Shown: positions 17,375 to 25,959, counted from the first letter of the stretch. The stretch: DNA of 60,854 nt from JACCYQ01 sp036675565 (GCA_036675565.1 JAKFER010000060.1:1-60854), one strand, 5' to 3'. The notes: generated by a model from the letters alone, not told the origin. Program-made: numbers and translations.

Positions 17375-18448
17375 ATGAAAATGTTTTCATTCACAACACC
17401 GGACAAATCAAAACAATACCTGATAAGTATATCAATCATTGTGGTTGTAGCAGCAGTATGCTTTGCATTTTCACAATATATAGGTTACAAGGTTGCTGCT
17501 TTGATGTTATTGGTAACGGTGTCTTTACTGGCTATAACATTTGATATATTACCGGTACTACTTTCTGCAGCATTAAGCGCATTTATATGGAACTTCTTTT
17601 TTATTCCGCCACGCTTTACCATTCACGTTGATGCAACAGAAGACCTGATACTTTTTATCATGTACTTTATTATTGCTTTGATTAGTGGCGTGCTTACACA
17701 TAAGATCCGGCAGATAGAAAAAAAAGCAAGACTGAAAGAAGAAAAAGCAAACAGTGTAAAACTGTATAACACAATTATGAACTCATTATCTCATGAACTA
17801 CGCACACCTATTGCAACCATAATTGGTGCTACTGACAACTTACAAACCAATACAAACCTCACTAAAGAAAACCGGGAGCAGTTGATTGCTGAAATCTCAA
17901 AAGCATCATTAAGATTAAACCAGCAAGTGGAGAACCTGCTTAATATTTCACGATTAAAGTCAGGTCATATTCAACCTAAATATGACTGGACTGACATTGG
18001 TGAATTGATATACCAAACCGTTAAATCAGTAGAAGAAAACAACCAGGGCAGAAAGATAAACATCAGCATCAAACCGGATTTACCGCTTTGTAGTTTAGAT
18101 AAGGGAATGTTAGAGCAGATCATCTATAATTTATTAAATAATGCAGCCATTCATACAAGCGCCGATTGCAGAATAAATATAGATGCTACCTGTTACGCAG
18201 ATGTTTTGGAAATAACTATTGAAGACAGCGGAAAAGGTTTTGCCGATATTAACCCAAAAGATTTATTCAACAAATTTTCAGGAACCGCCAATAGCAAAAC
18301 AACAGGTTCGGGTCTTGGGCTTTCCATTGTCAAAGGTTTTACGGAAGCTTTAAGAGGAAATGTTGAATTAACAAGATCGCAGTATGGAGGATCAAAATTT
18401 ATCTTTACGCTTCCTGTAAAAACATCACAATTCCATTCAACAGAATAA
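17375..18448 (+). CDS. Short KdpD-like sensor histidine kinase (DUF4118 + kinase core)
   Basis: 357 residues, against about 900 in full KdpD. The N-terminal KdpD and USP domains of the full protein are missing; the protein starts directly with the four-helix DUF4118 membrane domain (residues about 15-108, with FDILPVLLSAALSAFIWNFF and IPPRFTIHV). Next come the HisKA motif SLSHELRTPIATIIG (H140), the N box NLLNNAAIHT, DSGKGFAD and GSGLGLSIVKG. Its stop shares one base with the next start (TAATG), so the pair is co-translated. There is no kdpFABC nearby; the divergent neighbour is kup. It probably senses K+ or turgor, by family analogy. Confidence 0.9.
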   Translation: MKMFSFTTPDKSKQYLISISIIVVVAAVCFAFSQYIGYKVAALMLLVTVSLLAITFDILPVLLSAALSAFIWNFFFIPPRFTIHVDATEDLILFIMYFIIALISGVLTHKIRQIEKKARLKEEKANSVKLYNTIMNSLSHELRTPIATIIGATDNLQTNTNLTKENREQLIAEISKASLRLNQQVENLLNISRLKSGHIQPKYDWTDIGELIYQTVKSVEENNQGRKINISIKPDLPLCSLDKGMLEQIIYNLLNNAAIHTSADCRINIDATCYADVLEITIEDSGKGFADINPKDLFNKFSGTANSKTTGSGLGLSIVKGFTEALRGNVELTRSQYGGSKFIFTLPVKTSQFHSTE

Positions 18449-19149
18449 TGAGCAAAGCAGAAATATTAATCATAGATGATGAACCTCAAATCAGAAAGCT
18501 TCTGGACATAACATTGCAGAGCAATGGTTATTTGGCAAAGTCTGCAACAACTGCAAAGGAAGGTTTGATTATGGCAGAAAATCATCCGCCGGAATTAATA
18601 TTGTTAGATCTTGGTCTTCCAGATGACAGTGGTCACAATGTATTGAAGAAGCTCCGGCTTTGGTACACCAATCCCATCATTATTTTATCAGTTAAAAAGA
18701 GTGAAGAAGAAATCATTCAAGCCCTGGATAACGGCGCTAATGACTTTCTTTCTAAACCTTTCCGCACTGGCGAACTGCTGGCACGTATCCGATCGGCATT
18801 GCGTGCCACCAATAACGATGAAGGTGAAACCATTTTAAACTTTAAAGATTTGAAAGTTGATTTTAGCTCAAGGTCTGTTTGGAAGAAGGATCAATTACTA
18901 AAATTAACAGTAACAGAATACAATTTGTTAGCACTGCTCATTCGTAATGAAGGGAAAGTATTAACCCACCAATATTTATTACGTGCCATCTGGGGTCCCG
19001 GGTACATTAGCCAATCACAATATTTAAGAGTGTATATGGCACAAATAAGAAAGAAGATTGAAGATGATCCAAATATCCCTGCTTACTTACTCACTGAAGC
19101 CGGTGTAGGATATCGTTTTGTAAACAATGTTATTGAAAATAAAAATTAA
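18448..19149 (+). CDS. KdpE-like OmpR-family response regulator
   Basis: 233 residues. The receiver domain has the acidic pair IIDDEP, the phospho-acceptor LILLDLGLPDDSG (D54) and the conserved Lys in FLSKPFRTGELLARIRSAL. The winged-helix domain (about 130-228) has KLTVTEYNLLALLIRNEGKV, LRAIWGP and YLRVYMAQIRKKIEDDP, ending GVGYRF. It overlaps the kinase stop by one base. In other bacteria KdpE turns on kdpFABC; here the likely target is the divergent kup, although no operator was identified. Confidence 0.93.
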   Translation: MSKAEILIIDDEPQIRKLLDITLQSNGYLAKSATTAKEGLIMAENHPPELILLDLGLPDDSGHNVLKKLRLWYTNPIIILSVKKSEEEIIQALDNGANDFLSKPFRTGELLARIRSALRATNNDEGETILNFKDLKVDFSSRSVWKKDQLLKLTVTEYNLLALLIRNEGKVLTHQYLLRAIWGPGYISQSQYLRVYMAQIRKKIEDDPNIPAYLLTEAGVGYRFVNNVIENKN

Positions 19150-19596
19150 TTTTAATAGCATTTGCGTCAGCCGCTATTTGACTTCAACTATTAAAAGAAA
19201 GCTACAAATATTTTGGTTTTAGGCATTTTGGGTTCATGTAAGAATATTTCAGGCAAAACATGAGACATAATGAAAGATAATTTTTCTTTACAGTCTGACA
19301 AATAGGCAAAATACCGACCTGCTTACCCGTCAGCCTTTTTTGAATATATCAATGCATTGGTTCCCATTAAACAAAATGCCTGGGACTGCAGCACCGGGAA
19401 CGGGCAGGTGGCTTATGCATTAGCAAAAACTTTTAAAAACGTTTTTGCCACAGACATCAGCCGGTCACAAATAGACCATGCTTTGCGGGCAGATCGGCGT
19501 ATAAAAACAGTAGAATGAATAATGAGCTTTGTAACTTTACCCGGGAGCAAGACCAGCCAGGGCTGGCAGATGGTAAATATTTAAAGGACACCTGGA
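19150..19596 (+). other. Interval holding only a dead methyltransferase gene
   Basis: Between the regulator gene and the DUF1003 gene nothing intact is visible. The middle (19270-19518) is a methyltransferase remnant; the flanks are AT-rich and show no hairpin or promoter I would trust. Confidence 0.6.
19270..19518 (+). pseudogene. Truncated class I SAM-dependent methyltransferase gene
   Basis: The frame begins at ATG 19270 (MKDNFSLQSDK), meets TAG at 19303-19305 where family members have Tyr, and goes on as AKYRPAYPSAFFEYINALVP, then AWDCSTGNGQVAYALAKTF and NVFATDISRSQIDHAL. This is the SAM-binding motif I region of the UbiE/Methyltransf_11 type. It stops at TGA 19516 after about 80 codons; the remaining 150 or more codons are missing. 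An early stop plus the large C-terminal loss makes it a dead gene. Confidence 0.8.
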
Positions 19597-20289
19597 ATGA
19601 AAATAAGCAGCATTAGTAAAACGGTTATTACAGAAGGTGAGGAAGTAAAAGGACAAGATATACGTGAAGGCATTTTTAACCTGATTAAACAAGATTTTCC
19701 AGGGTTTAATGCAGATGACAGCATAACATTATCGGAACTGAATAAATACCGGCGGCTTTATCTCACATCGCTGATTAAGCAGGAAAAAGGTGAATTGGCA
19801 GTTATTGACCAGGATGTGATGGATGCCATTAAGAATAACTCAATACTTTCTGAAAACATTCATGAAGACATAGAAATTGATTTAACCTTCGGACAACGCA
19901 TTGCCGATAAAGTTGCTTCATTTGGTGGCAGCTGGACTTTTATCATGTCATTTTTCCTATTCATTTTAATCTGGGTAATATTTAATATCTGGCTTTTAGC
20001 GTCAAAACCATTTGACCCCTATCCTTTTATTTTATTAAACCTGATTCTATCTTGTTTAGCAGCTATACAGGCACCTATTATTATGATGAGCCAAAACAGG
20101 CTGGAACAAAAGGACAGGAAACGCAGTGAGCATGATTATAAAATCAATTTGAAGGCTGAACTTGAGATAAAGTTGCTGAGTGAAAAAATTGATCACCTGC
20201 TGGTTCATCAAAACAAAAAATTATTAGAAATCCAGGAACTCCAAACTGACTATCTGGAAGACCTGATGAAAGAATTAAAGAAGAGATGA
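19597..20289 (+). CDS. DUF1003 membrane protein
   Basis: 230 residues. The DUF1003 core lies at about 100-190: LTFGQRIADKVASFGGSWTF, two membrane helices (IMSFFLFILIWVIFNIWLL and PFILLNLILSCLAAIQAPII), then MMSQNRLEQKDRKRSEHDYK. A predicted coiled coil (IKLLSEKIDHLLVHQNKKLL) closes the protein. The first 100 residues are a soluble domain I do not recognise. The family's function is unknown; some members are small inner-membrane proteins. It stands alone between a dead gene and a small membrane protein gene. Confidence 0.9.
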   Translation: MKISSISKTVITEGEEVKGQDIREGIFNLIKQDFPGFNADDSITLSELNKYRRLYLTSLIKQEKGELAVIDQDVMDAIKNNSILSENIHEDIEIDLTFGQRIADKVASFGGSWTFIMSFFLFILIWVIFNIWLLASKPFDPYPFILLNLILSCLAAIQAPIIMMSQNRLEQKDRKRSEHDYKINLKAELEIKLLSEKIDHLLVHQNKKLLEIQELQTDYLEDLMKELKKR

Positions 20290-20594
20290 AATTATAAAAC
20301 CGAAGTCAAAAAGGCAACTCCTTGCCTCATATCTTAACCAGGTTTGCCGTTACAGATTTTTAATTCTGCATAAAATATATTTTTTCAGGTACAGGTGACC
20401 GTTATTAATATTTTTTAATAGACCCATACAGGCATGTTGTTTTTATTTACAACTCGTCCGGGATATCCACATAAAAAAGCCTAAGGTTTTCCCTCGTTGT
20501 ACATATTGACATTTATCAACCGTATTTCTTGCTTATAGTTAACGGCAGCCCTTGTTACAGGCGCTACCTTTATCTGTCATCAAATAACAACATT

Positions 20595-20894
20595 ATGAAA
20601 CAAAAAAGAAGATTTATACATCCCAATTTTATCATCGGGTTAATCAGTTACCTGTCGTTGCTTGTTGGTGTCATCCTGTTTGCAAACGGCTCCGAGACCG
20701 GTAAGGCAATTATCATTGGAGCCATATTATTAGGCGGCCTGCATTGGCTGGTAAGTGTGTTTAACGTGAGCAGGGATGGGTTGATGAAAAAAGACCAGGG
20801 ACTCTGGTATTTTTGGTTTGCCACTGTTTTGATCATCCCACCATTAGGCGGAATGATTTATTACATGGTGAATGATAAAAGGGTTACTATGTAG
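20595..20894 (+). CDS. Small membrane protein with a PLD-nuclease-N-like segment
   Basis: 99 residues from ATG 20595; the frame is open back to a TTG at 20529 but MKQKRRFIHPNFIIGLISYL is a natural start. Three hydrophobic segments are visible (FIIGLISYLSLLVGVILF, AIIIGAILLGGLHWLVSVF, WYFWFATVLIIPPLGGMIYY). The last one, WFATVLIIPPLGGMIYYMV, resembles the PLDc_N membrane motif found in small membrane proteins and cardiolipin synthases. Function unknown. Confidence 0.7.
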   Translation: MKQKRRFIHPNFIIGLISYLSLLVGVILFANGSETGKAIIIGAILLGGLHWLVSVFNVSRDGLMKKDQGLWYFWFATVLIIPPLGGMIYYMVNDKRVTM

Positions 20895-20971
20895 TATTCA
20901 AGTTGCAATGCTATTAGCCTGCTGGTGTCTTTTGTCAAATTGCTTTATGCAAATGAAACTTTAATTTTATA

Positions 20972-21087
20972 ATGACAACGAATTCTGCCTGGAATCATCA
21001 TATTGATTTGATTTTTTTGGGCAAGATTCCGGACAGTTTTGAAAACACTTGTTCCCAGTATTCTGTAAAAGTTAGTACAAAAAATAA
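20972..21087 (+). other. Possible N-terminal gene fragment (KIPD motif)
   Basis: Reads MTTNSAWNHHIDLIF then FLGKIPDSFENTCSQYSVKV before running into a hairpin. A second fragment with KIPDTLKASGNIASQ lies at 22060-22146. Both start with a similar sequence and share AAGATTCCGGA, which suggests two broken copies of one gene family. I cannot name the family. Confidence 0.35.
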
Positions 21088-21115
21088 CCCTGGTTCAAAA
21101 ATCAATGAACCAGGG
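21080..21115 (-). terminator. Rho-independent terminator of the minus-strand lipoprotein gene
   Basis: Perfect 10-bp stem CCCTGGTTCA / TGAACCAGGG with an eight-base loop. On the minus strand it is followed by TTATTTTTTG. It lies 28 bases after the stop of the gene at 21143-21790. Confidence 0.85.
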
Positions 21116-21142
21116 CAAAAGGAAAACCAGATCAAATGTCTC

Positions 21143-21790
21143 TTAAAACACAATTATTCCATTGATAACTTTTATTCCTACATCATTTGTATTCTGCGGA
21201 TTAAAATAGCCCTCACTATAAAAGTTTCCAGTGGCATTGGCAAACTTCCCTGTGCCTCCAAGTATTTCTGCATCTATATTGAATGTTACCCTTGTTTCAC
21301 TTTCAGGAATAATAGGAATCGTGCCTTTTGCACGTGCCCAGATAGAATTACCATGCTTGTCAAAAAGTATGACTGCAACTGCATCCGGAACTGTAATGCC
21401 CAGCGCATTTAATTCATTTGAAAAAAAGAGATTTAGCGGAGCAGGTGAACCTTGTAAACCAGAAGGTCCAAAAGTGGCATACATATTAACAAATGCCTGA
21501 CTCTTGCCAAGGAGATTGAGGTGACCTACCGTTGCTACGCCGGGATACCAGCCGGGTGCTGGATTTGGAATAGTATAACCTGCTGTCATGTCTGGTACAA
21601 AAGAATAATAGCCGGCAGTATATTCACCTTTGAGTTTGTGTTCTTGCGGACTCTTAATATTATTATCAGCCCGCTGGGTTGCATTGTCAGCTGAAAATTC
21701 ATTAAGAGACAAGGACTCTTTTTGGCACCCAAATGTGAATGATACGGCTGTAATAAACACGGCCAACCTGAAAACTGGTAAAATTTTCAT
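21143..21790 (-). CDS. Lipoprotein with a beta-barrel-like (allene-oxide-cyclase-type) domain
   Basis: 215 residues. Signal peptide MKILPVFRLAVFITAVSFTF then GCQKE, with the lipid Cys at about 22. The mature part has short strands and the motif ILGGTGKFANATGNFYSEG near the end. This 'GGxGKFxxATG' motif occurs in small beta-barrel proteins of the allene-oxide-cyclase/dirigent type. The protein at 37867-38385 has the same motif (GGKGRFKQATGNFTG) and a similar length, so the two are paralogues. Function unknown. Followed by a strong terminator. Confidence 0.72.
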   Translation of the reverse strand: MKILPVFRLAVFITAVSFTFGCQKESLSLNEFSADNATQRADNNIKSPQEHKLKGEYTAGYYSFVPDMTAGYTIPNPAPGWYPGVATVGHLNLLGKSQAFVNMYATFGPSGLQGSPAPLNLFFSNELNALGITVPDAVAVILFDKHGNSIWARAKGTIPIIPESETRVTFNIDAEILGGTGKFANATGNFYSEGYFNPQNTNDVGIKVINGIIVF

Positions 21791-22184
21791 TGTAATAAGT
21801 TTTAATGATAAATAAAATTGCCTATTCGTATTGCTTCAATTCAGAGCAGGTGTTTGCATCCAAGAGGTAAAAGGAAGATTAGTTTTTCAACTGATACTTC
21901 AACAGTGGAGTTTAAGAAGCATTAAACAATATTATCATCAGGAATAATCATGTACTATGATGGCAAACAGTTAAATCAATGATATGTATCACTCATCTTA
22001 AATTTTGAAGCAACACCAGGTTTCCAGTACTTAATACCTGCTCCTGTTGCCATACAACAATGAACATCAATAAATTTGAAATTTTCCTTTTCAGTAAGAT
22101 TCCGGATACACTAAAAGCATCTGGAAATATTGCAAGCCAAAAGTGAGTAGCTTATATTAGCATAAATAAGAGGAAGATCAAGAA
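21791..22184. other. Intergenic region with one gene fragment
   Basis: Divergent spacer between the minus-strand lipoprotein gene and the DUF2071 gene. It contains the short plus-strand fragment at 22060-22146 and otherwise only AT-rich sequence. I could not pick out a convincing promoter. Confidence 0.5.
22060..22146 (+). other. Possible N-terminal gene fragment (KIPD motif), second copy
   Basis: A 28-codon frame: MNINKFEIFLFSKIPDTLK, then ASGNIASQK and a TGA stop. It resembles the fragment at 20972-21087 around the KIPD motif. Probably a truncated gene start; it could also be a chance short frame. Confidence 0.35.
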
Positions 22185-22895
22185 ATGGCAAATACCTTTT
22201 TACAAGCGGAATGGAGAAAATTAGCCATGGTTAATTATGCTGTGGACATAAACAGGCTTAAAAATTATTTGCCTTTCAAAACAGAGATTGATTTATGGAA
22301 TGGCACCTGTTATATCAGCTTAGTCGGTTTTTTATTTAAAAACACCAAACTGAAAGGAGTCAGCATTCCATTTCACATAAATTTTGAAGAAGTCAATCTC
22401 AGGTTTTATGTAAAGTATTACGACGATGGAAGCTGGAAACGAGGCGTTGTATTTATCAAAGAAATTGTACCCAAACCCGCGCTGACATTTGTCGCGAATA
22501 CGATTTATAAAGAAAAATATGAGACCATGCCCATGAGCCATTCGTGGACAACTTCGACCGATACATTAACCGCTGAATACAAATGGAAAAAGAAACGGTG
22601 GCATTCATTATCGATCAGTGCTGACAAAATCTCTATTCCGATTGTAGCTGGCAGTGAAGAAGAATTTATAACAGAACACTATTGGGGTTATACAAAAATT
22701 ACTGAATCAAGAACTTCAGAATATGGCGTGGAACATCCAAGATGGGAAGTTTATCCAATAAAAAATTACCAAATTGACGTTGACTTCGGGGATATTTATG
22801 GACCTGATTTTGGTTTCTTACAAATTGAAACACCAAAATCAGTTTTTTTAGCAGAAGGATCGTTGATTAACGTAAAGGACGGAAGAACAATATAA
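22185..22895 (+). CDS. DUF2071 (YqjF-like) family protein
   Basis: 236 residues with no signal peptide. It starts MANTFLQAEWRKLAMVNYAV and goes on with FKTEIDLWNGTCYISLVGF, then FEEVNLRFYVKYYDDGSWKR and GVVFIKEIVPK. The order 'aeWr.L.m.ny.vd...L..ylP..te.D.w.G..yvS.V.F' is typical of DUF2071, related by fold to acetoacetate decarboxylase. The enzymatic role, if any, is unknown. It is followed after 56 bases by a small exported protein gene. Confidence 0.88.
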   Translation: MANTFLQAEWRKLAMVNYAVDINRLKNYLPFKTEIDLWNGTCYISLVGFLFKNTKLKGVSIPFHINFEEVNLRFYVKYYDDGSWKRGVVFIKEIVPKPALTFVANTIYKEKYETMPMSHSWTTSTDTLTAEYKWKKKRWHSLSISADKISIPIVAGSEEEFITEHYWGYTKITESRTSEYGVEHPRWEVYPIKNYQIDVDFGDIYGPDFGFLQIETPKSVFLAEGSLINVKDGRTI

Positions 22896-22951
22896 AATTG
22901 CGCATCAATTTGTAATACTGGTTGGTTGCTTCATTTAAACAAAACCCCGCA

Positions 22952-23395
22952 ATGAAAAAAACGATATTTTTTTTGACCGTGTTAATTATGGCATCTTTTT
23001 ATTCATATTCGCAAACAGAAACCAAAACAAATATTTTATTTGATGGTTTTTACATAGCCAAAACCGGGGGTGTTCCCGCTGCCAATATTGAAATATTTAC
23101 TTACTTGCGATTTTATGAAGATGGAATTGTAATCCTGCAAGCGATTTCTTCAAATGATCCCAAAGCTGTATCAAAATGGTTTAGCCGTGACAAGAAATTT
23201 TCTCAAAAGGGTACTTACAAAATTGATGGAGCGAAAATTATTATTAATGTAAATAATAAAGAATCGGGAGATTCCAGGCTGGAAGGACCTGTGGAAACTA
23301 ACTATGAAGGAACCATCAATCAAAGCAATCAAATTTGTTTGATCCGGGATAAAGAAGCTGATGAAAGGTGTTTTGTTTTTTCAAAAATACTGTAG
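22952..23395 (+). CDS. Small exported protein, function unknown
   Basis: 147 residues from ATG 22952 (the in-frame TTG at 22922 lies before the signal peptide). Signal MKKTIFFLTVLIMASFYSYS with cleavage near SQT. The mature part is strand-rich: LFDGFYIAKTGG, YLRFYEDGIVILQAIS, KFSQKGTYKIDGAKIIINV and a final CLIRDKEADERCFVF with two Cys. It resembles small lipocalin-like Bacteroidota proteins, but I do not recognise a named family. Confidence 0.7.
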   Translation: MKKTIFFLTVLIMASFYSYSQTETKTNILFDGFYIAKTGGVPAANIEIFTYLRFYEDGIVILQAISSNDPKAVSKWFSRDKKFSQKGTYKIDGAKIIINVNNKESGDSRLEGPVETNYEGTINQSNQICLIRDKEADERCFVFSKIL

Positions 23396-23506
23396 CATTG
23401 TTTCATGTTCATGAAAGTAAAAAGCTTTAACAATAAAGTAGAACAACAAGTTAGAATGAATATAAAAATATCCTGAACCCGGGTATCTTTTTCATTCATT
23501 TAAAAA

Positions 23507-23734
23507 TCAATCACATTTCACACAAGGTTTGCCACTATAGCCTGCTGAATTAGCCCAGCTTTGACATTGTTCCCTGGTAGCAAAGCAGGGTGTGCCTAAA
23601 TCAAGCGATTCTACTTTCCATGGTGTTGAACCCGGGCATCTGCTTCCACAAAATATTATTTCATCATTGTCCTTTTTACAATTGAGCATGGAAGCAACCA
23701 GGATGATTGCAAGGTTGATCTTTAAATGTTTCAT
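23507..23734 (-). CDS. Small Cys-rich lipoprotein, function unknown
   Basis: 75 residues. Signal peptide MKHLKINLAIILVASMLNC with the lipid Cys at 19. The mature peptide is 57 residues and holds six more Cys (FCGSRC, TPCF, EQCQSW, KPCVKCD), probably forming disulfides outside the cytoplasm. Nothing similar is known to me. It is convergent with the gene before it. Confidence 0.65.
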   Translation of the reverse strand: MKHLKINLAIILVASMLNCKKDNDEIIFCGSRCPGSTPWKVESLDLGTPCFATREQCQSWANSAGYSGKPCVKCD

Positions 23735-24118
23735 TTACCTAAGTTCTTACTAACTGCAACTGCAAACAATGATGGAAATCATTAAAGCAATTACTTTCCC
23801 GGCGGGTCTCCCGTGTTTGTTTTTTCGCTGCTACCCGGAAGCATCAGAATTTGAAATGTTGTTTTGGTCAAGACCCGGGTTACAATAAATTTTGTTTTGT
23901 CAGATTGCTTCTAATTCATACTTTCAATTGGGGTCTTTATACCGGGAAGGATAACCTATAATTTACGTTCTGCTTAAAAGTTCTGTGTTATTGATTGATG
24001 CAACGGATTTGATTTGAAACTTGTATATAACAGTAATCATTTTTCGAAATTGAATGCACCACATTTCGCCGATTTTTGATTTACACAGGTAGCTATAATT
24101 AACATACAATAACTGCTT
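23735..24118. other. Divergent spacer with nothing recognised
   Basis: 384 bases between the minus-strand Cys-rich lipoprotein gene and the plus-strand exported protein gene. I see no frame, hairpin with T run or clear -7 element in it. Confidence 0.5.
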
Positions 24119-24760
24119 ATGAATATTCATTTTCACCGGCCAGCCCGGAAAGTAAATAAAAGCTTCCCTTGCCTTTTAATGTTGCTGGTATTGGTCACAG
24201 CAAATGATGCATCCAGCCAGAAATATGAAAGTTTAGGAATTTATAATACCCAGACAGCAATGCCATTTGGAAAGTTCGCCGGTCTGTTTACCAGCCCTGT
24301 TCATCCCGGTATAGAATACGGGCGGGGTTACATACTCTCTTCAAAGAAAAAACACGACTGGTTCCTGGAAGTTAAGGCTGGTTATTTTTTCCATCGCTTT
24401 GTACAACATGGTATCCCGGTTTACGCAAACGCAGGCTACCGCTATCATTTCACTGACAGGATCTCTGCAGAAACTGCTATTGGAGCTGGTGGTATGCAAT
24501 CCATTCCCGCTACCGGTAAATATAAATTGAATGATAATGGTGAATATGAAAACAATAAAGGGATTGGAAGAGTCCAGGCGATTGCTACTTATGGAATCGG
24601 GGGCAGTTACCTGTTGACACCCTCAGCAGAAAAACCCATGCGTGGTTTTCTTTTGTACCAGCAGAAGCTGCAGTTCCCCTTTATCCGAACCTATGTACCA
24701 CTACTACCCTATAACAGCTTTATGATCGGCATTACCCGTACGATTTCAAAATCCAAATAA
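24119..24760 (+). CDS. Exported, probable outer-membrane protein, function unknown
   Basis: 213 residues. A basic N terminus (MNIHFHRPARKVNKSF) leads to the hydrophobic segment PCLLMLLVLVTANDASSQ. The rest alternates strands and turns (DWFLEVKAGYFFHRFVQHG, YANAGYRYHFTDRISAETA, YLLTPSAEKPMRGFLLYQQK) and looks like a small eight-strand barrel. The family is unknown to me. It ends 8 bases before the serine hydrolase gene, so the two very probably share an operon. Confidence 0.72.
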   Translation: MNIHFHRPARKVNKSFPCLLMLLVLVTANDASSQKYESLGIYNTQTAMPFGKFAGLFTSPVHPGIEYGRGYILSSKKKHDWFLEVKAGYFFHRFVQHGIPVYANAGYRYHFTDRISAETAIGAGGMQSIPATGKYKLNDNGEYENNKGIGRVQAIATYGIGGSYLLTPSAEKPMRGFLLYQQKLQFPFIRTYVPLLPYNSFMIGITRTISKSK

Positions 24761-24768
24761 CTGCAAAC

Positions 24769-25959
24769 ATGATACATATTTTTCGGCTATTGATATTGGT
24801 GATGATCGGGTTAACAGCGTGTAAAAAACCTCAGATAGGCGAGACCAAAACTACAGGACCTGCTGTACCCTGGCAGGATACCAGCAGCACACATCCAAAG
24901 AATGCCCAATACCAATCATTACTGGATAAATATAAAATGAAAGGTTTCCCTGGTATTTCTTTACTCGTTCGCGATGGTAATGGCACCTGGGTTGGCAGTC
25001 GCGGCAAAGCCGATATCGGGAATAATATTGATTTTGTTCCCGGAACAATATCCAAAGTAGCCAGTATCACAAAGTTGATGATGGGCACACTTGTATTCAA
25101 AATGATGGAGGATTCAACCCGTACAGGTATAGGATATTCCGCACTCAATAAAAAGATCAAAGACTGGTTACCTTCCCGCATAATAAACCGGTTAGCCAAT
25201 GGTGATCTCATTACCCTTGGCCAATGTATGAAACATGAAACCGGCATTCCGGATATCATCGAAAAAGATGCTTTTTACCTGGCAGTACTTAACGAACCCA
25301 ACAAAAAATGGAAACCCGAAGAATTATTGAAATTTGTATATGACGAGGATGCATTGTTTGTTGCAGGAGATACAGCTACTTATTCAAATACGAATACGAT
25401 ACTTGTGGCCATGGTGTTGGAAGCACAAAGTGGTAAAAATCATGCAGACCTTTTAAAACAATACATTATTCACCCGCTTGGTATGATCGATACTTATTAC
25501 CAGCCTCATGATGAACTGCCGAATTCTGTTGCACAAGGGTATTTTGATTTATACAATAACAACACGATACTGAATGTATCCAACCTGGTTCCTGGCAGTG
25601 GTAATGGATTTGGTGGGATTTACAGCAATTTGTTCGACCTACACAAATTTGGAGAAGCGCTTTTTATTCGCAACACTTTATTAGATCCGAAATCCTGGTC
25701 TGTTATGCAAACTTATGGCAAGCAGGACGGCGTTAACTTTTATGGATATGGATTGCAAAAATCGTTTTTAAACTTTGGTGTCAATTATGGAATTGGTCAC
25801 AAAGGCAGGGATGTAGGCTATACAGCTAACCTTATGTATTTTCCTAATAAAGGAGTTATGCATATATTTTTTATCAATTACGGAACAGATGGAGACAGCC
25901 GCCTGGGTGATATATTTTTTGAATTCCAGGAAGAATTGATAAACCTCACACTTAATTAA
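24769..25959 (+). CDS. Serine hydrolase of the class C beta-lactamase family, lipoprotein
   Basis: 396 residues. Signal peptide with lipobox LTAC (Cys 18). The beta-lactamase/D-Ala-D-Ala carboxypeptidase fold is shown by the SxxK motif SITK (Ser 99, Lys 102), the YxN motif in TYSNTNTILVAMVLE and HKGRDVGYT in place of the KTG motif. Family members act on peptidoglycan peptides, esters or D-amino peptides; real beta-lactam resistance should not be assumed. It follows the barrel-like protein gene by 8 bases, and both products are probably in the outer membrane or periplasm. Confidence 0.9.
   Translation: MIHIFRLLILVMIGLTACKKPQIGETKTTGPAVPWQDTSSTHPKNAQYQSLLDKYKMKGFPGISLLVRDGNGTWVGSRGKADIGNNIDFVPGTISKVASITKLMMGTLVFKMMEDSTRTGIGYSALNKKIKDWLPSRIINRLANGDLITLGQCMKHETGIPDIIEKDAFYLAVLNEPNKKWKPEELLKFVYDEDALFVAGDTATYSNTNTILVAMVLEAQSGKNHADLLKQYIIHPLGMIDTYYQPHDELPNSVAQGYFDLYNNNTILNVSNLVPGSGNGFGGIYSNLFDLHKFGEALFIRNTLLDPKSWSVMQTYGKQDGVNFYGYGLQKSFLNFGVNYGIGHKGRDVGYTANLMYFPNKGVMHIFFINYGTDGDSRLGDIFFEFQEELINLTLN

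Noticed and set aside
20972..21412. Long plus-strand frame of 146 codons
   Set aside because: Beyond about 21087 it runs through the terminator and antisense to the lipoprotein gene; only the first part is kept as a possible fragment.
24769..25959. Antibiotic-resistance beta-lactamase
   Set aside because: The fold fits the broad class C/esterase group, and HKG replaces KTG; no basis for claiming drug resistance.
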